NCBI RefSeq assembly: GCF_901933205.1 | Contig: NC_044573.1 | Coordinates: forward strand, 113,023,702-113,087,701 | Length of the DNA stretch: 64,000 nucleotides | Direction of reading: 5' to 3' | Source of the DNA: Camarhynchus parvulus | Taxonomy: Eukaryota; Chordata; Aves; Passeriformes; Thraupidae | Part shown: piece after piece, positions 12,078-22,121 of the stretch | Position numbering within the stretch: position 1 is the first letter of the stretch | Layout of the letters: each line of letters starts with the position of its first letter | Position numbers and translations under genes: made by a program | The notes under the pieces: model-generated | Databases searched by the model: none | What the model saw: only the letters and a program-made list of their open reading frames with translations | What the model was told of the DNA's origin: nothing

Positions 12078-15000
12078 ATGGCGGAGCGGGAGGGTGAGTG
12101 CGGGACCGGACACGGGGACCGGCTCCGGGACACCGGGACCGGCTCCGGGGCGAGACCTGGTCGCGCTCACGCTTCCGTCATTCTAGGCGGGAACCCCGAG
12201 GGAGCTGCGCCGGTGGCGGCGGGACCGCAGGTGAGCGGGGCCGGGGCCGCTGTGAGGCCGGGCTGCGGAGCGGGGCCGGGCCGCCTGACGGTGTGTGCCC
12301 ACAGGCGCCGGAGCTCTCCCGGGAGGAGAAGCTGAAGCTGCGGAAGGAGAAGAAGCAGCAGAAGAAGAAGAAGAGGAGCGAGAAGGAGCCGTCGGCCGAG
12401 CCCGCGGAGCTGGGTGCGCCCCCCGAAGCGGGGCAGCCGCGGGGTGAGCACCGCCGTCCCCCCGGAGCCCCGAGCCGCCAGTGTCTTTCAGCGGGACTCC
12501 TGGGGCGTAGCCCCGGTCCGTGCCCCGGTCCGGCCCCTCGGCCGGCCGCGCTGCCGCGGGGATTGCAGTGGAGAGCGCAGTCCCCTGCCCCGGGAGCGCG
12601 GGGCTGCCCCGGCGTGCCGAACACCCTTGAGGGCCCGGAGGGCTCTCTCTGCCGCGGGCTGCCCCTCGCACTGGGCTGCATCTCCCGGCACAGACTCCTC
12701 TTTCCTCCCCGCAGCAGCTGCTCAGCCCACGTCCCCCCCTGCCCCGGCTGATGGCCCCGGTGACGGCGAGAAACCCGCGGGGGGCAAGAGCAAAGCGGAG
12801 CTGCGAGCAGAGCGCCGGGCTAAGCAGGAGGCTGAGCGGGCCCAGAAGCAGGCCAGGAAGGCAGAGCTGAGCCTGGCAGCCACGACGGCCAAGCCCCGGC
12901 AGAGCCCCACCGAGCCCCAGTCCAGTAAGGCTGTCAGCACCACGGGGTGGTGAGCAGAGGGTGGGCGAGCAGGATGGGAGGGTCTGGTGTGGGCTCAGGC
13001 GGAGGATGTTCTTGTGATCCGTCCGTGCTCTGGGTCCTGCCTGTCCCTGGGTGCTGCCCTGCCTTCCCTGAATTCGGGGGTGCACCAAAGCAGCTTGGCC
13101 TCATCCCAGCTGTCCTTGCAGTGGTGAAGCGGCTGCCGGAGCATGTGCAGGTGGATGACCCTGCTGCCCAGAGGAAACTGGCCAAGAAGCTGGAGAGGCA
13201 GCAGGTAGGAGGAGGACTGGGTGACAGGCTGCACACCTGGGGCAGCTGTGCTGCAGAGGGCCTGGGGGGGCACATGGTGGGATCAGGGCCTGCTCTCTGA
13301 AGGGCAGAGGGGAACTTTGCGTGCCCCGAGCAAGTGCTGGGTGTGACTGGTGGCCCTGGAATGAGCAGAGCACTGGGTGAGCCATCACCACACTCGGCTG
13401 CAGGTACCTCTGAGGCAGGACTATGGCACCAAGGTCAACCTGTTCTCCCACCTCCACCAGTACAGCCGGAAGAAGCCACTGACACAGCAGATGAGGTACA
13501 GGGCCTCCCCAGCCCAGGGCTCTGCTTTGGCTGGCCTGGCTGCAGAATGGCTTTGGAGGAGGGCTGTCATAGTCCTGCATGTGGGATACACCCTATGGAG
13601 TGGTGGGGGATGTTTCACTTGCTTTGGGGACTTGCAGTAGGGGCAGCCCAATATCTTTCCTGTGGGGAGAGTGCAGAGCCACAGGAGAGGGGGCTGTGGG
13701 GTGAGCCTGGCTCCTCAGGTTACTGCCAGCGCCCTTCCTGGGTTGTCCCTTGGGTTGTTGGGCTGGAGCTCATAAATGTTGAGTGTTTTGGGCTGCAGAG
13801 GTGCTGACAGCTCCCTCCCCCTGGTCCCTGCAGCATCCCCTCCACAGTGATCCACCCCGCAGTGATGCGCCTCGGCCTCCAGTACTCGCAGGGCATCATC
13901 AACGGCTCCAACGCCCGCTGCATCGCGCTGCTCGAGGTCTTCAAGCAGGTACCTGAGCAGCCACCTGGCAGCAGGGGCTCTGTGCTACATGCAGGAGTGT
14001 GTTCTGTACCCTGACTGCTGGGGCTGTATCTGTGGTCAGTCATCCTCAGCCTCTTCCTTTGGGTCATGCCATGGCATGTTGTAGTGCGTTTTTATACTTT
14101 GTAATACTTTGAAGTAGTTTTGTCTTGTATCCCCATATTTTTCCCAAATGGTTTATCCCAGACTGTACCCCCCTCCCTTTACCTGTGTTATCCCTCTCTG
14201 GATGAGGTCATCCCCAAATCCCCACCCTGGCTCTCTGTCAATCACTCAGCATCCCATCCCCTCCATCCAGAAGCTTCGGTCCAGGATGTCGAGTGATCAG
14301 CCAGAGGCCAGGGGTCAGCCCCCCAAGCCTTGCCCCATATGCTGTTCTAAATGTCTATCCCCCAGTACCCATCCCTCAGGGTCACTTATTGGTCAGTAAA
14401 ACGTTATCTACTTTCGGTTTCCACCTTCCTTTAAACGTAACCTTGGCACATCTCCCGGGGCTGTTGGCAGGAGGCCCCCTGAGGTGTAGGGGCTCCTTTG
14501 TGACTCCTAGAATAAAACCTTGGATTAACCCTGCTAAGAGCCGGCCCTTTATCTTCTACCGATGTCTCTGGTGTCTCTTCTGCTGCAAAGGCGACCAGCC
14601 CAGCTGCCCTCAGCACCCTCGGGGCACAGAGAGTGTCTCCCCGCTGTCGGCCGTGTCGGGGCTGCCCCTCGGTGTCTGCCGACTCGGGACTGGCCGAGGG
14701 TTCCTGAGAGGCTCCCAGAGGGACTGAGACAACGGCAGGGTCCTTTGGTGACACTGCCACTGCTGGTTTGAGTCCCTGGAGCAGCCTTTGCCCCTCCAGG
14801 CAGTGTGTCAGGATGTGCAGGATGTGTGTGCCCCGACTGCAGCCCATCAGGCAGGGTGCCCTGAGATCATACTCCCTTTCTTCTCGTCCCAGCTGATCCG
14901 GGATTACTCCACTCCGCCCAATGAGGAGCTGTCACGGGACTTGGTGGCCAAGCTGAAGCCACACATCAGGTGAGGGCTCCTAGTGCCAGAGCAGAGGGAC

Positions 15001-17609
15001 CAAAGCTCCACAGAGTGTGGTCCATTGTTCACATCTCTGGGTTGGTGTCCACCCAAACTTTGGCTGGCTTCCCTAGGCTTCTGCCTTCCTGCCCACCCTG
15101 CCTCTCCCTGCCTTGGCCCTACAGGCTGCTTTGGAGCTAAGTCCATTTCTTCTGCAGCTTCCTGAATCAGTGCCGGCCTCTCTCAGCCAGCATGGGCAAT
15201 GCCATCAAGTTCCTCAAGAAGGAGATATCGTGCCTGCCTGACACCCTGAGAGAGGATGAGGTGAGTGGCCTTGCTCAGCAGCAGGCTCCAGGCCCTGGGT
15301 GAAGGAGCTGAGCAGGGATGGGATGCAGACTCAGAACAGTGCTGCAGTGGAATTGAAAGCTTGTTACTAGGGGGAAGAGCCTGATCCTGACCTGGCTCAA
15401 ATCAGGGAGCTGCTGAGAGCAAGAAAGTCTGTATGTGATGTCTCTCCCCAGGCAAAGGAGAGGCTCCAGGACGTGATTGACAAATACCTGCGAGAGAAGA
15501 TTGTCCTGGCAGCTGAGGCCATCTCAAGGTCTGCCTTTGAGAAGATCAATGACCATGACGTGATCCTGGTGTATGGATGGTGAGCACGGAGCGCAGGCAG
15601 CTGATCCTGTGGGTAGGAGGAGGGAATGGAGCAGCGTGGGAGGTGAGGCTGTGCTGGTCCTGCACAGGGCTCAGCACTGTCCTGCCCAGTATGAAGTTGG
15701 ATTCCAAGAGCCCCAGAGCCACAGCTCCCTTCACCCAGGGCACTTACAGAGCAGCCAGGGCTGTTCACTGGATTTTAAACAAACTGCAGCAAAGTCAAAT
15801 GTCGGGAAGCAAAAATACAGAAGTTTGCATCCCAAGAAGTAGAGGTGGGGAAGAGAACCAGATATTGCTGCAGCAGGAGTCCAGGTCTGCTGTGTATGCT
15901 GGGCAGAGCAAGGAGCAGGGGCAGGAGGCCAATGCAGGCCAGGAGAGTTGTGAGAGGGTGTGGAGTGGCAGAGTCCCTTGTGCTGTCACAGACAGGGAGG
16001 TCAGTGCTGCTTCCAGGGGGGGCTGAGACCTTTCCCAGGGTGCGTCCTTGTGCAAGGACAGGGAGACATGCCCTGGGAGCCATCGTGGCAGGAGGGTTCT
16101 GGAGGGGCAGCGCTCAGCAGGATGAGGGTGGGTGTTGGGGATGAGGGTGGCATTGTGGCCTCGTGGGAGCCTGCTGTGGCGGGAGGGCAGCTCGTGACGG
16201 GAGGGCACCCTGCAGCTCCTCGCTGGTGAACCGGACGCTGTGCGACGCCCACGCCAAGCAGGGCCGCGCGTTCCGCGTGATCGTGGTGGACAGCCGGCCG
16301 CGCCTGGAGGGTCGCGAGACGCTGCGGCGCCTGGTCCGACACGGCATCCACTGCACCTACGTCATGATCAACGCCATCTCCTACGTGCTGCCCGAGGTGA
16401 GGGCCGTGCCCAGGCCGGGCGGTGTGGGGTTTGTGAGGGCTCCCAGCACAAGGTCAGAGATGGGAATCTGACTCCAAGTTCTCAGAAGGCTGATATATTA
16501 TTATATTATATTATATTATATTATATTATATTATATTGTATTGTATTATTATATTATATTATATTATATTATATTATATTATATTATATTATATTATATT
16601 ATATTATATTATATTATATTATATTATATTATATTATATTATATTATATTATATTATATTATATATATTTATTATATTATATTATATATTATATTATAAT
16701 ATTATATTATATTATATTATGCTATACTAAAACTATACTAAAGAAAGAAAAAGGATACATCAGAAGGCATACCAAGAATGAATAAGAAAAACCCATGACT
16801 CCTCAGAGCCTCGGCACAGCTGGACCATGGTTGGTCATTAAATTAAAACAATTCACATGCTGGATAGACAATCTCCATATCACATTCCAAAGCAGCAAAA
16901 CAGGGAGAAGCTGAAGCTTCCCAGCTTCCCAGGAGAAGAAATCCTGGCAAAGGGAAAATATCATGGTGACAAGGGAGGCTGTGGTATGACCGGAGGTTGT
17001 GACAGAGCCTGTGTTTCCCCGGCAGGTGTCCAAGGTGCTGCTGGGAGCCCATGCTCTGCTGGCCAATGGCTCAGTCATGTCCCGCGTGGGGACCTCGCAG
17101 ATCGCGCTGGTCTCCAAGGCCTACAACGTGCCCGTCCTCGTCTGCTGCGAGACCTACAAGTTCTGCGAGCGGGTGCAGACAGATTCTTTTGTCTCCAACG
17201 AGCTGGGTACGTCTTCTGTCCCTTTCCTCCCACCTGGCACCTTCTTTCCCAGTCCCTGCTGTGGACCGTGACAGGCTGCTCGGCCCTGCCATCCCTCCTC
17301 CTGGGCAAGGGGTCCCTTGCAGGCAGGGGTGGTGTGTGCTGCTCCAGGGGCAGGATGGAGAGGTGCTGTCCCCTCCCCCCGATCCTGATTGCTTCTGCAC
17401 TCTCTGCAGATGACCCTGATGACCTGATTGTGCTCCGGAAGGGCCAGGCCCAGCTTGGGGGCTGGGCAGAGAACAAGTCCCTACGCCTTCTTAACCTGGT
17501 CTATGATGTGACGCCCCCAGACCTGGTGGATTTGGTCATCACAGACTTGGGTATGATCCCCTGCACCTCAGTGCCTGTGGTCCTGCGCGTGAAGAATGTG
17601 GATCAGTAG
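12078..17609 (+). CDS. EIF2B4: Translation initiation factor eIF2B subunit delta (EIF2B4), 13 exons, 522 aa
   Basis: Delta subunit of the decameric exchange factor eIF2B, which reloads eIF2 with GTP in the cytosol and is the target of phospho-eIF2alpha in the integrated stress response. Exons: 12078-12093, 12187-12230, 12305-12443, 12715-12924, 13122-13204, 13404-13495, 13834-13948, 14893-14969, 15158-15260, 15452-15579, 16216-16396, 17026-17206, 17410-17609. All phases join. The N-terminal extension is lysine-rich ([16 protein letters not shown]) and followed by [20 protein letters not shown]; it diverges from mammals, so exons 1-3 are the least certain. The Rossmann-like regulatory-subunit fold begins near residue 175 ([16 protein letters not shown]) and contains [37 protein letters not shown] and [14 protein letters not shown]. 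The protein ends [12 protein letters not shown]. Human is 523 aa. Intron 7 holds a solo LTR and intron 11 a retroelement with a pentanucleotide expansion. Confidence 0.96.
14077..14733 (+). mobile_element. Solo retroviral LTR in EIF2B4 intron 7
   Basis: About 657 bp beginning TGTTGTAG and ending GAGACAAC, near-inverted termini, flanked by a GGCA direct repeat (14073-14076 and 14734-14737) as an apparent target-site duplication. An AATAAA lies at 14511-14516, where an LTR polyadenylation signal is expected. It resembles a songbird ERV LTR family. No internal retroviral sequence is present, so it is a recombined solo LTR. The last base or two of the 3' terminus is uncertain. Confidence 0.7.
16441..16972 (+). 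mobile_element. Avian interspersed repeat (LTR-like) in EIF2B4 intron 11
   Basis: The ends are AATCTGACTCCAAGTTCTCAGAAGG on the left (key words GAATCTGACTCCA and TCAGAAGG) and GGAAAATATCATGGTGACA on the right. Between them are ACATCAGAAGG, a GATTGGTCATTAA-like word, and CACATTCCAAAGCAGC. The same order of words recurs at 28405-28757 in CAD, so this is one family. Its AT-rich interior has grown into a microsatellite here. Confidence 0.75.
16494..16725. repeat. (ATTAT)n microsatellite inside the intron 11 retroelement
   Basis: About 230 bp of almost uninterrupted TTATA/ATTAT pentanucleotides, with a few interruptions near 16536-16547 and 16662-16690. It lies between the two ends of the repeat family described at 16441-16972, at the position where the other copy has a short AT-rich segment. 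Confidence 0.95.
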
Positions 17610-17631
17610 TCGGAGCAGCTGCATGGACACG

Positions 17632-17637
17632 AATAAA
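17632..17637 (+). terminator. EIF2B4: EIF2B4 polyadenylation signal (AATAAA)
   Basis: Canonical AATAAA 22 bp after the stop codon, followed by a GT-rich stretch (CTGTGTGTGCC) about 20 bp further on. The 3' UTR is therefore very short, around 45-50 nt. Confidence 0.85.
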
Positions 17638-18092
17638 CCAGGCCCCAGTACTCTGTGTGTGCCATCTGTGTTGTGGCATAGTCCTGGCACCCGTGTCCTC
17701 CCTGTCACCGCTGGCACAGCTCTGCACCTTCCCTGGGGCCTCTCCTCCCACTCCAGGCTGCAGCATAGACGGGTCTTCCCAGCCCCTAGGCCCCTCCTGT
17801 GGAGAAGCGATGACAGTGTGGCCATGGCCCCTGGCTTACTCTCCTCGGTGATCTGGTGGCACTCGGGCTGTGCTTCTGGCGGACCCCGAGCTGGGCTGGT
17901 GGGGGAGAGCCCGGGTCCCTCTGGAACCAGCCCCGGAGAGAGCCCTTCCCCGCGGGGCCGGCCGGTCGGCGGGCTGTGCCCGGGGCGGGCAAGCGGGACC
18001 GGCGGTGCCCCATTGCCCGAGCGGGACCGGCGCCGGTACCAGCGCGCGGCTCCCCGACCGTCGGGGCGGGGCCTGCGGCCAGGGGCGGGGGC

Positions 18093-18164
18093 ATGCAAAT
18101 CGCACCGCTGCTCTGGCCGGGGCGGGGGCTCAGCGGAGCCCTCACGGGGCGTGTCCATGCAAAT
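18093..18164 (+). promoter_or_regulatory. snRNA-type distal enhancer with two octamers
   Basis: Two ATGCAAAT octamers lie at 18093-18100 and 18157-18164. The second is embedded in the word GGGCGTGTCCATGCAAAT, shared almost exactly with the enhancers of the three full U1 genes, and is followed by a GTGGCATGACGGG stretch resembling the SPH/Staf element. It sits upstream of a decayed U1-like sequence. Whether it still drives a transcript is unknown. Confidence 0.6.
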
Positions 18165-18280
18165 GAGATCCCACCGCGTGGCATGACGGGACACAGCCCG
18201 CTCAGAGACCGCGGTGCTCTCGCGTGTGCGGGCCGGGCCGTGCGGGAGCTGCGGGTTCAGAGCGCAGGGAAGGAACTAAT

Positions 18281-18386
18281 ACCGGGCAGGTCGCTGCACC
18301 CTCAGTGCGCTGGCCCGTGCGACATCGCCAGTGCAGCGTGACTGCATAACTTGTGTTACGGGAGGTTGTTCTCGCGCTTTCGCTGG
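18281..18386 (+). pseudogene. Degenerate U1 snRNA-like sequence
   Basis: This stretch aligns with about nt 50-164 of the U1 RNAs in this window. It keeps TGCAC and GTGCGA words of stem-loops II and III, GACTGCATAA before a damaged Sm site (CTTGTGT in place of TTTGTGG), and TCTCGCGCTTTCG of the terminal stem. A 3'-box-like GTTTGGGCGGAGA follows at 18394-18406. The 5' splice-site-pairing end is not recognisable and the enhancer is only about 66-130 bp from where the RNA would start, against 219 bp in the full copies, so part of the promoter and 5' region is missing. A divergent but living U1-like RNA cannot be excluded. Confidence 0.5.
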
Positions 18387-18406
18387 CTTTGTTGTTTGGG
18401 CGGAGA

Positions 18407-19254
18407 CCTGTACTCAGGGCTAGCTACAGGTAGTGTGCGCATGTCGTTTGTTGGTATTCCCAACTGCAACCGTCAGGATCGTCCGCAGACGCAGCAGCAG
18501 TGTTGCAAGCCCGACTCTACGTGGTCTCGCCACCCATCCCTGCCCCATCTCCATCTCTGCCTAAATAGCCCAGGCTCTGGCCCGCGGGTCTAGAAGCGCC
18601 ACCAGTCCGACTGGGGTTAGCATCCCGGCCAGCCCTCCATCCTCGCTGGGAGGACGGACAGGGGCAGAGACTTGGTCCGACTCGGGGTGTGCCGAATTCC
18701 TACTCTCTCTGAACTCGCGGACTCGGCCGGGTGTGACCCAGACAGTCCCACCGAGCAGGACCGCCATCTCTGCCCCCGTTCCCGGCAAGGACCCCTTTCA
18801 CCGGGGTGTTTCCCTGCTCCTGCAGACACAGCGTGGGACAGGCCGGGATCATCCCGGCTTCGATGGCAGAAGTCCTTGGGCCCCCTTTAGAGATCTACTG
18901 CCAATTACTGCAGGGAATGGGGATCTGTCTCCCGGGCGCCGGCACGGCCTGTTCGGAGAGCATGCTGTGGGATGCCCCTGAACCCCCGGCTATCCTCGAA
19001 CCGCACACCGAGGGCACGACCGGACTGCCCTCGCTGCTTTCCGGTCCTGCCGGGGAATCCCAGAGTCCTCGCTGGTCGCCTCCTGCACCCGCGGGTCCCA
19101 GATCCCACGGCTCCCGTGGCCCTTACCCCATCCTGGATGCGGCGCAGGGTGTGCACTGCTGTGTCACCGCCAAAGCGACCAGTGCTCGCGACTCAAGTCC
19201 CGCTAGAAATCAAACACAGCGAGAGAATACGAAGTCCAATTTAGTATTGCTACA
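18407..19254. other. Spacer between U1-like sequence and first full U1 gene
   Basis: Mixed-composition DNA of about 850 bp in which I recognise no gene, transposon or tandem repeat. Confidence 0.5.
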
Positions 19255-19267
19255 TCTGTCCTTAACC
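19255..19267 (-). terminator. U1 3' box (copy A)
   Basis: On the minus strand this reads GGTTAAGGACAGA, 8 bp after the RNA 3' end. It matches the vertebrate snRNA 3' box (GTTTN0-3AAARNNAGA) that directs Integrator-dependent 3' end formation. Confidence 0.75.
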
Positions 19268-19275
19268 GGAATTAT

Positions 19276-19439
19276 CAGGGGAGAGCGCGAACGCAGTCCC
19301 CCACTACCACAAATTATGCAGTCGAGTTTCCCGCATTTGGGGAAATCGCAGGGGTCAGCACACCCGGAGTGCAAGGGATGAGCCTCGCCCTGGGAAAACC
19401 ACCTGCCTGATCATGGTGTCTCCCCTGCCAGGTAAGTAT
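19276..19439 (-). ncRNA. RNU1: U1 spliceosomal snRNA, copy A (164 nt)
   Basis: Full-length U1, the RNA that pairs with 5' splice sites. The minus strand begins ATACTTACCTGGCAGGGGAG (the ACTTACCT pairing end), then a stem-loop I, loop II with TTGCACTCC, the Sm site AATTTGTGG, and a terminal stem ending CTCTCCCCTG. The length is exactly that of vertebrate U1. It has an octamer 219 bp upstream and a 3' box downstream. It appears identical to copy B. Relative to human U1 as I recall it, loop I and loop II each carry substitutions, shared by all three full copies here. Confidence 0.96.
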
Positions 19440-19650
19440 GCCCGAGCCGCCCCAACGCCCGCCCGCCCCGCCCGCCGCACGCCCGCCCAGCACACGCCCG
19501 GCCCCGGCCCGGCCCCGCTCCCGCCCGGCCCCGCGCTGCGGCCCGGCCCGCACGGCCCGGCACGGCCCGGCCCGCACCAAGCCCGCGGACGCGCCGGGAC
19601 AGCGCGGGTTTGGCGCGGGATCGGGCCCGGCATGCCGCGCGGCGCTGTAA

Positions 19651-19658
19651 ATTTGCAT
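19651..19658 (-). promoter_or_regulatory. U1 copy A distal enhancer octamer (with SPH element)
   Basis: ATTTGCAT on the plus strand is ATGCAAAT on the minus strand, 219 bp upstream of the RNA start. A GGCATGCCGGG word (an SPH/Staf-type element with the GCATGC core) follows toward the gene at about 19620-19640. Octamer plus SPH is the known enhancer arrangement of chicken snRNA genes. Confidence 0.85.
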
Positions 19659-19930
19659 GGACACGCCCTCCGCCGCGGCAGCGCCGTTACCGGTCCCGGG
19701 CGCTCCCGCCGGCCGTGGCCGTGGCTGCGGGGTCACCTCCCCGCCTTGCCGGCCCCATCCGCACCCCGCCCGCGCCGTCTCCGTGCCAGCCCCACGGCAC
19801 AGGGACAGGAGCTGGACCGAGCACCGACCCAAGGGCCAGCCCCACAGCAGGGGGACAGGAGGTGGATCAACCCAGGGCGTCAGCGCTCGGCAGGGCTGGG
19901 CAAATGAGGGACCGGCCCCGGCAAGGAGAG

Positions 19931-20542
19931 TGTGAAAAATGTTTTTTGTGATTCGTGTCAATTGACAATGGAATCAGCAAATGCGTGTATCTGCTGCTGC
20001 AAAAGTTATCCCAGTTCCCTGGGATAACTACAAGGAACGGGTTTGAAACTTTCTGACCAAATAAAGCATTGAACAAAAAAATAGAAGAAGCATAGTAAAG
20101 AGATGAGGTAGCAAAAACGATTGATGCTTAGAATAAAATAGAGGAAGTGGTGGTTAAGCTAAGGGATATTGCAAAAAAGCAACTAACGCTTATGTATAAT
20201 AAAGAGCTTGATGCACTGATACCAGACAAAAACTCTGCAGGAGACACGGGTGAAATGCCTCCCTTCAGATGACCACAAAAAAGACAGGAAGCCAACAACC
20301 ACCTGGAAAGATTATTAAATGGCTGATCCCAGCTTATTGATATTTGCTGAGTCGGACTAACCAAGCACACTGGACAATGCGTTCTAGGCTTAGAAACAGT
20401 ACATATACCCTGGTGAACTTGTAAGCGGTGTGCACCGTGCGTGGAGCGACGACTCCCCGGCCACCCAGCGCTGCTTGCTTGTTTTCTTTCAAATAAAAGA
20501 TACAAAAATAAAATTCGGTTTGGCTGTTGAAATTTTGTATCA
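19931..20542 (+). mobile_element. Solo retroviral LTR in the spacer of the U1 inverted repeat
   Basis: About 612 bp beginning TGTGAAAAATG and ending TTGTATCA, flanked by an AGAG direct repeat (19927-19930 and 20543-20546) that looks like the target-site duplication. AATAAA at 20492-20497 lies about 45 bp before the 3' end, as in an R-U5 junction. No coding region is attached. The family is not one I can name with confidence. Confidence 0.65.
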
Positions 20543-20673
20543 AGAGGCCGCGCTGGAGCTGTCCAGGCGACCCTCCCGCGGAGACGGCGAGCGCGGAGAC
20601 GGCGCAGTCCTGGCCACGGCCGGCGGGAGCGCCCGGGACCGGTAACGGCGCTGCCGCGGCGGAGGGCGTGTCC

Positions 20674-20681
20674 ATGCAAAT
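20674..20681 (+). promoter_or_regulatory. U1 copy B distal enhancer octamer (with SPH element)
   Basis: ATGCAAAT 219 bp upstream of the RNA start, followed by the GGCATGCCGGG SPH-type word at about 20695-20705. The proximal element expected near -55 lies in an extremely GC-rich stretch where I cannot delimit it. Confidence 0.85.
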
Positions 20682-20892
20682 TTACAGCGCCGCGCGGCAT
20701 GCCGGGCCCGATCCCGCGCCAAACCCGCGCTGTCCCGGCGCGTCCGCGGGCTTGGTGCGGGCCGGGCCGTGCCGGGCCGTGCGGGCCGGGCCGCAGCGCG
20801 GGGCCGGGCGGGAGCGGGGCCGGGCCGGGGCCGGGCGTGTGCTGGGCGGGCGTGCGGCGGGCGGGGCGGGCGGGCGTTGGGGCGGCTCGGGC

Positions 20893-21056
20893 ATACTTAC
20901 CTGGCAGGGGAGACACCATGATCAGGCAGGTGGTTTTCCCAGGGCGAGGCTCATCCCTTGCACTCCGGGTGTGCTGACCCCTGCGATTTCCCCAAATGCG
21001 GGAAACTCGACTGCATAATTTGTGGTAGTGGGGGACTGCGTTCGCGCTCTCCCCTG
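20893..21056 (+). ncRNA. RNU1: U1 spliceosomal snRNA, copy B (164 nt)
   Basis: Full-length U1 on the plus strand, starting ATACTTACCTGGCAGGGGAG and ending CTCTCCCCTG, identical by eye to copy A in the opposite orientation. The Sm site AATTTGTGG and all four stem-loops are present. With the octamer at 20674 and the 3' box at 21066 it has the parts of an active gene. The head-to-head inverted arrangement with copy A places the two promoters about 1.45 kb apart, transcribing away from each other. Confidence 0.96.
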
Positions 21057-21065
21057 GTATTCGCG

Positions 21066-21078
21066 GTTTAAAAACAGA
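21066..21078 (+). terminator. U1 3' box (copy B)
   Basis: GTTTAAAAACAGA, starting 10 bp after the RNA end, is an excellent match to the vertebrate snRNA 3' box. Confidence 0.85.
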
Positions 21079-21503
21079 ATCAATGTTACAATCGCTCTTT
21101 GTCTACTCTGTATCATTAACATCTTTAACATGTCTGTACGCGGTTATTTAGGGTTTTAGCCTGTCCCCCAGCCGCCGCTCGGCGCGCTCGCTCTCTGCCT
21201 GCCTCAGCCCGTCGCTGCCCCGGCCGTGCGGAGCCGCCAGCAATCCGCAGCCCCTCGGCAGCGCTCGCCTTTCGCCTCTTTCGCTCCCCGCTCCCGGCCC
21301 AGCCGCGCTCCGAGCGGCCCCGGCCCGCCCGCGCTCGCTTTGGCTTTAGGGCGCGCTCCGCACCCCGCTCCCATCGCTGGCACGGATGCGAGCAGACATT
21401 CCGTCCGGATCGGGGCTGGCCAATGACACCCAGAAATCAAATCGAGCTCCGCAGCACCTCTGGGTGCTCGTTGAGCACGAATTCTTCATTGCGGCATGAG
21501 GGA
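21079..21503. other. Spacer downstream of U1 copy B
   Basis: About 425 bp, GC-rich in the middle (21180-21420), with CpG-rich words such as CGGCGCGCTCG. I see no gene or named repeat. Confidence 0.5.
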
Positions 21504-22121
21504 TGTGAAAAATTCGTATTTTATGATTGGCTTTTCACAAATGTTGAAATGAATATTATATGTGTTGTGCTAAAAAGTGATGCTGTATTAATTCTCTAAA
21601 GTAAGTGTGTTAAATATAGTTTCAGTTTATAACATAATGTTAAAATAGAAACTATGCTATATAGGATACTTTTTTTCTAAAGGAAGGACTCTCACTGAGA
21701 CAGCAGCCACAGGACACCTAAATCTTTCAGAGAAAGAGAATTTATTGCTCCATTATCAGAAAGGAACTTCCCGCCTCACTCGGGCAGGATGGCGCCGTCA
21801 GGATTCAGAGGAAGAAGCTGACACGGACCAGACAGAATCCCGTGTTTGAATGGAATTTATGCATCATGGATGAGCTGTATGAATATGCAACAGGCTGTTG
21901 CTTTTAAGGGTTAATCCTTTGTTAACGGGTGTCCTTTTTAGGCTTGTGTTGCCCAGAAAAGGTACCCAGACGTCCGTAACTCTTTGTTTCTATTGTCTCA
22001 TATTGTTCTAATTCAAATTGTCCAAATTATTATTGTTACTCTTATTATATTACTATTTTTATAACTATTTTATTACTATTAAATTTTTAAAATTTCAAAA
22101 ACATGTGATTGTCGTTTTTCA
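21504..22121 (+). mobile_element. Solo ERVK-like LTR
   Basis: About 618 bp beginning TGTGAAAAATTCGT and ending GTCGTTTTTCA. The flanking hexamers GAGGGA (21498-21503) and TAGGGA (22122-22127) match at five of six bases, as expected for an old ERVK target duplication. The A+T-rich body closely resembles an LTR family common in songbird genomes, from my memory of it. No internal retroviral region. Confidence 0.75.

Larger units (their letters stand above)
19276..19720 (-). repeat. Left arm of U1 inverted repeat (445 bp)
   Basis: Covers the U1 copy A RNA, its GC-rich promoter and its enhancer. Read on the minus strand it matches 20612-21056 on the plus strand with no difference that I can see; translations of both arms in the same frame are also identical. 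Identity stops abruptly at the RNA 3' end on one side and at GGCC (19717-19720) on the other. The arms are 891 bp apart. Confidence 0.9.
20612..21056 (+). repeat. Right arm of U1 inverted repeat (445 bp)
   Basis: Plus-strand counterpart of 19276-19720, carrying enhancer, promoter and the U1 copy B RNA. Outside the arm the flanks differ from those of copy A, including different 3' boxes. Confidence 0.9.
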
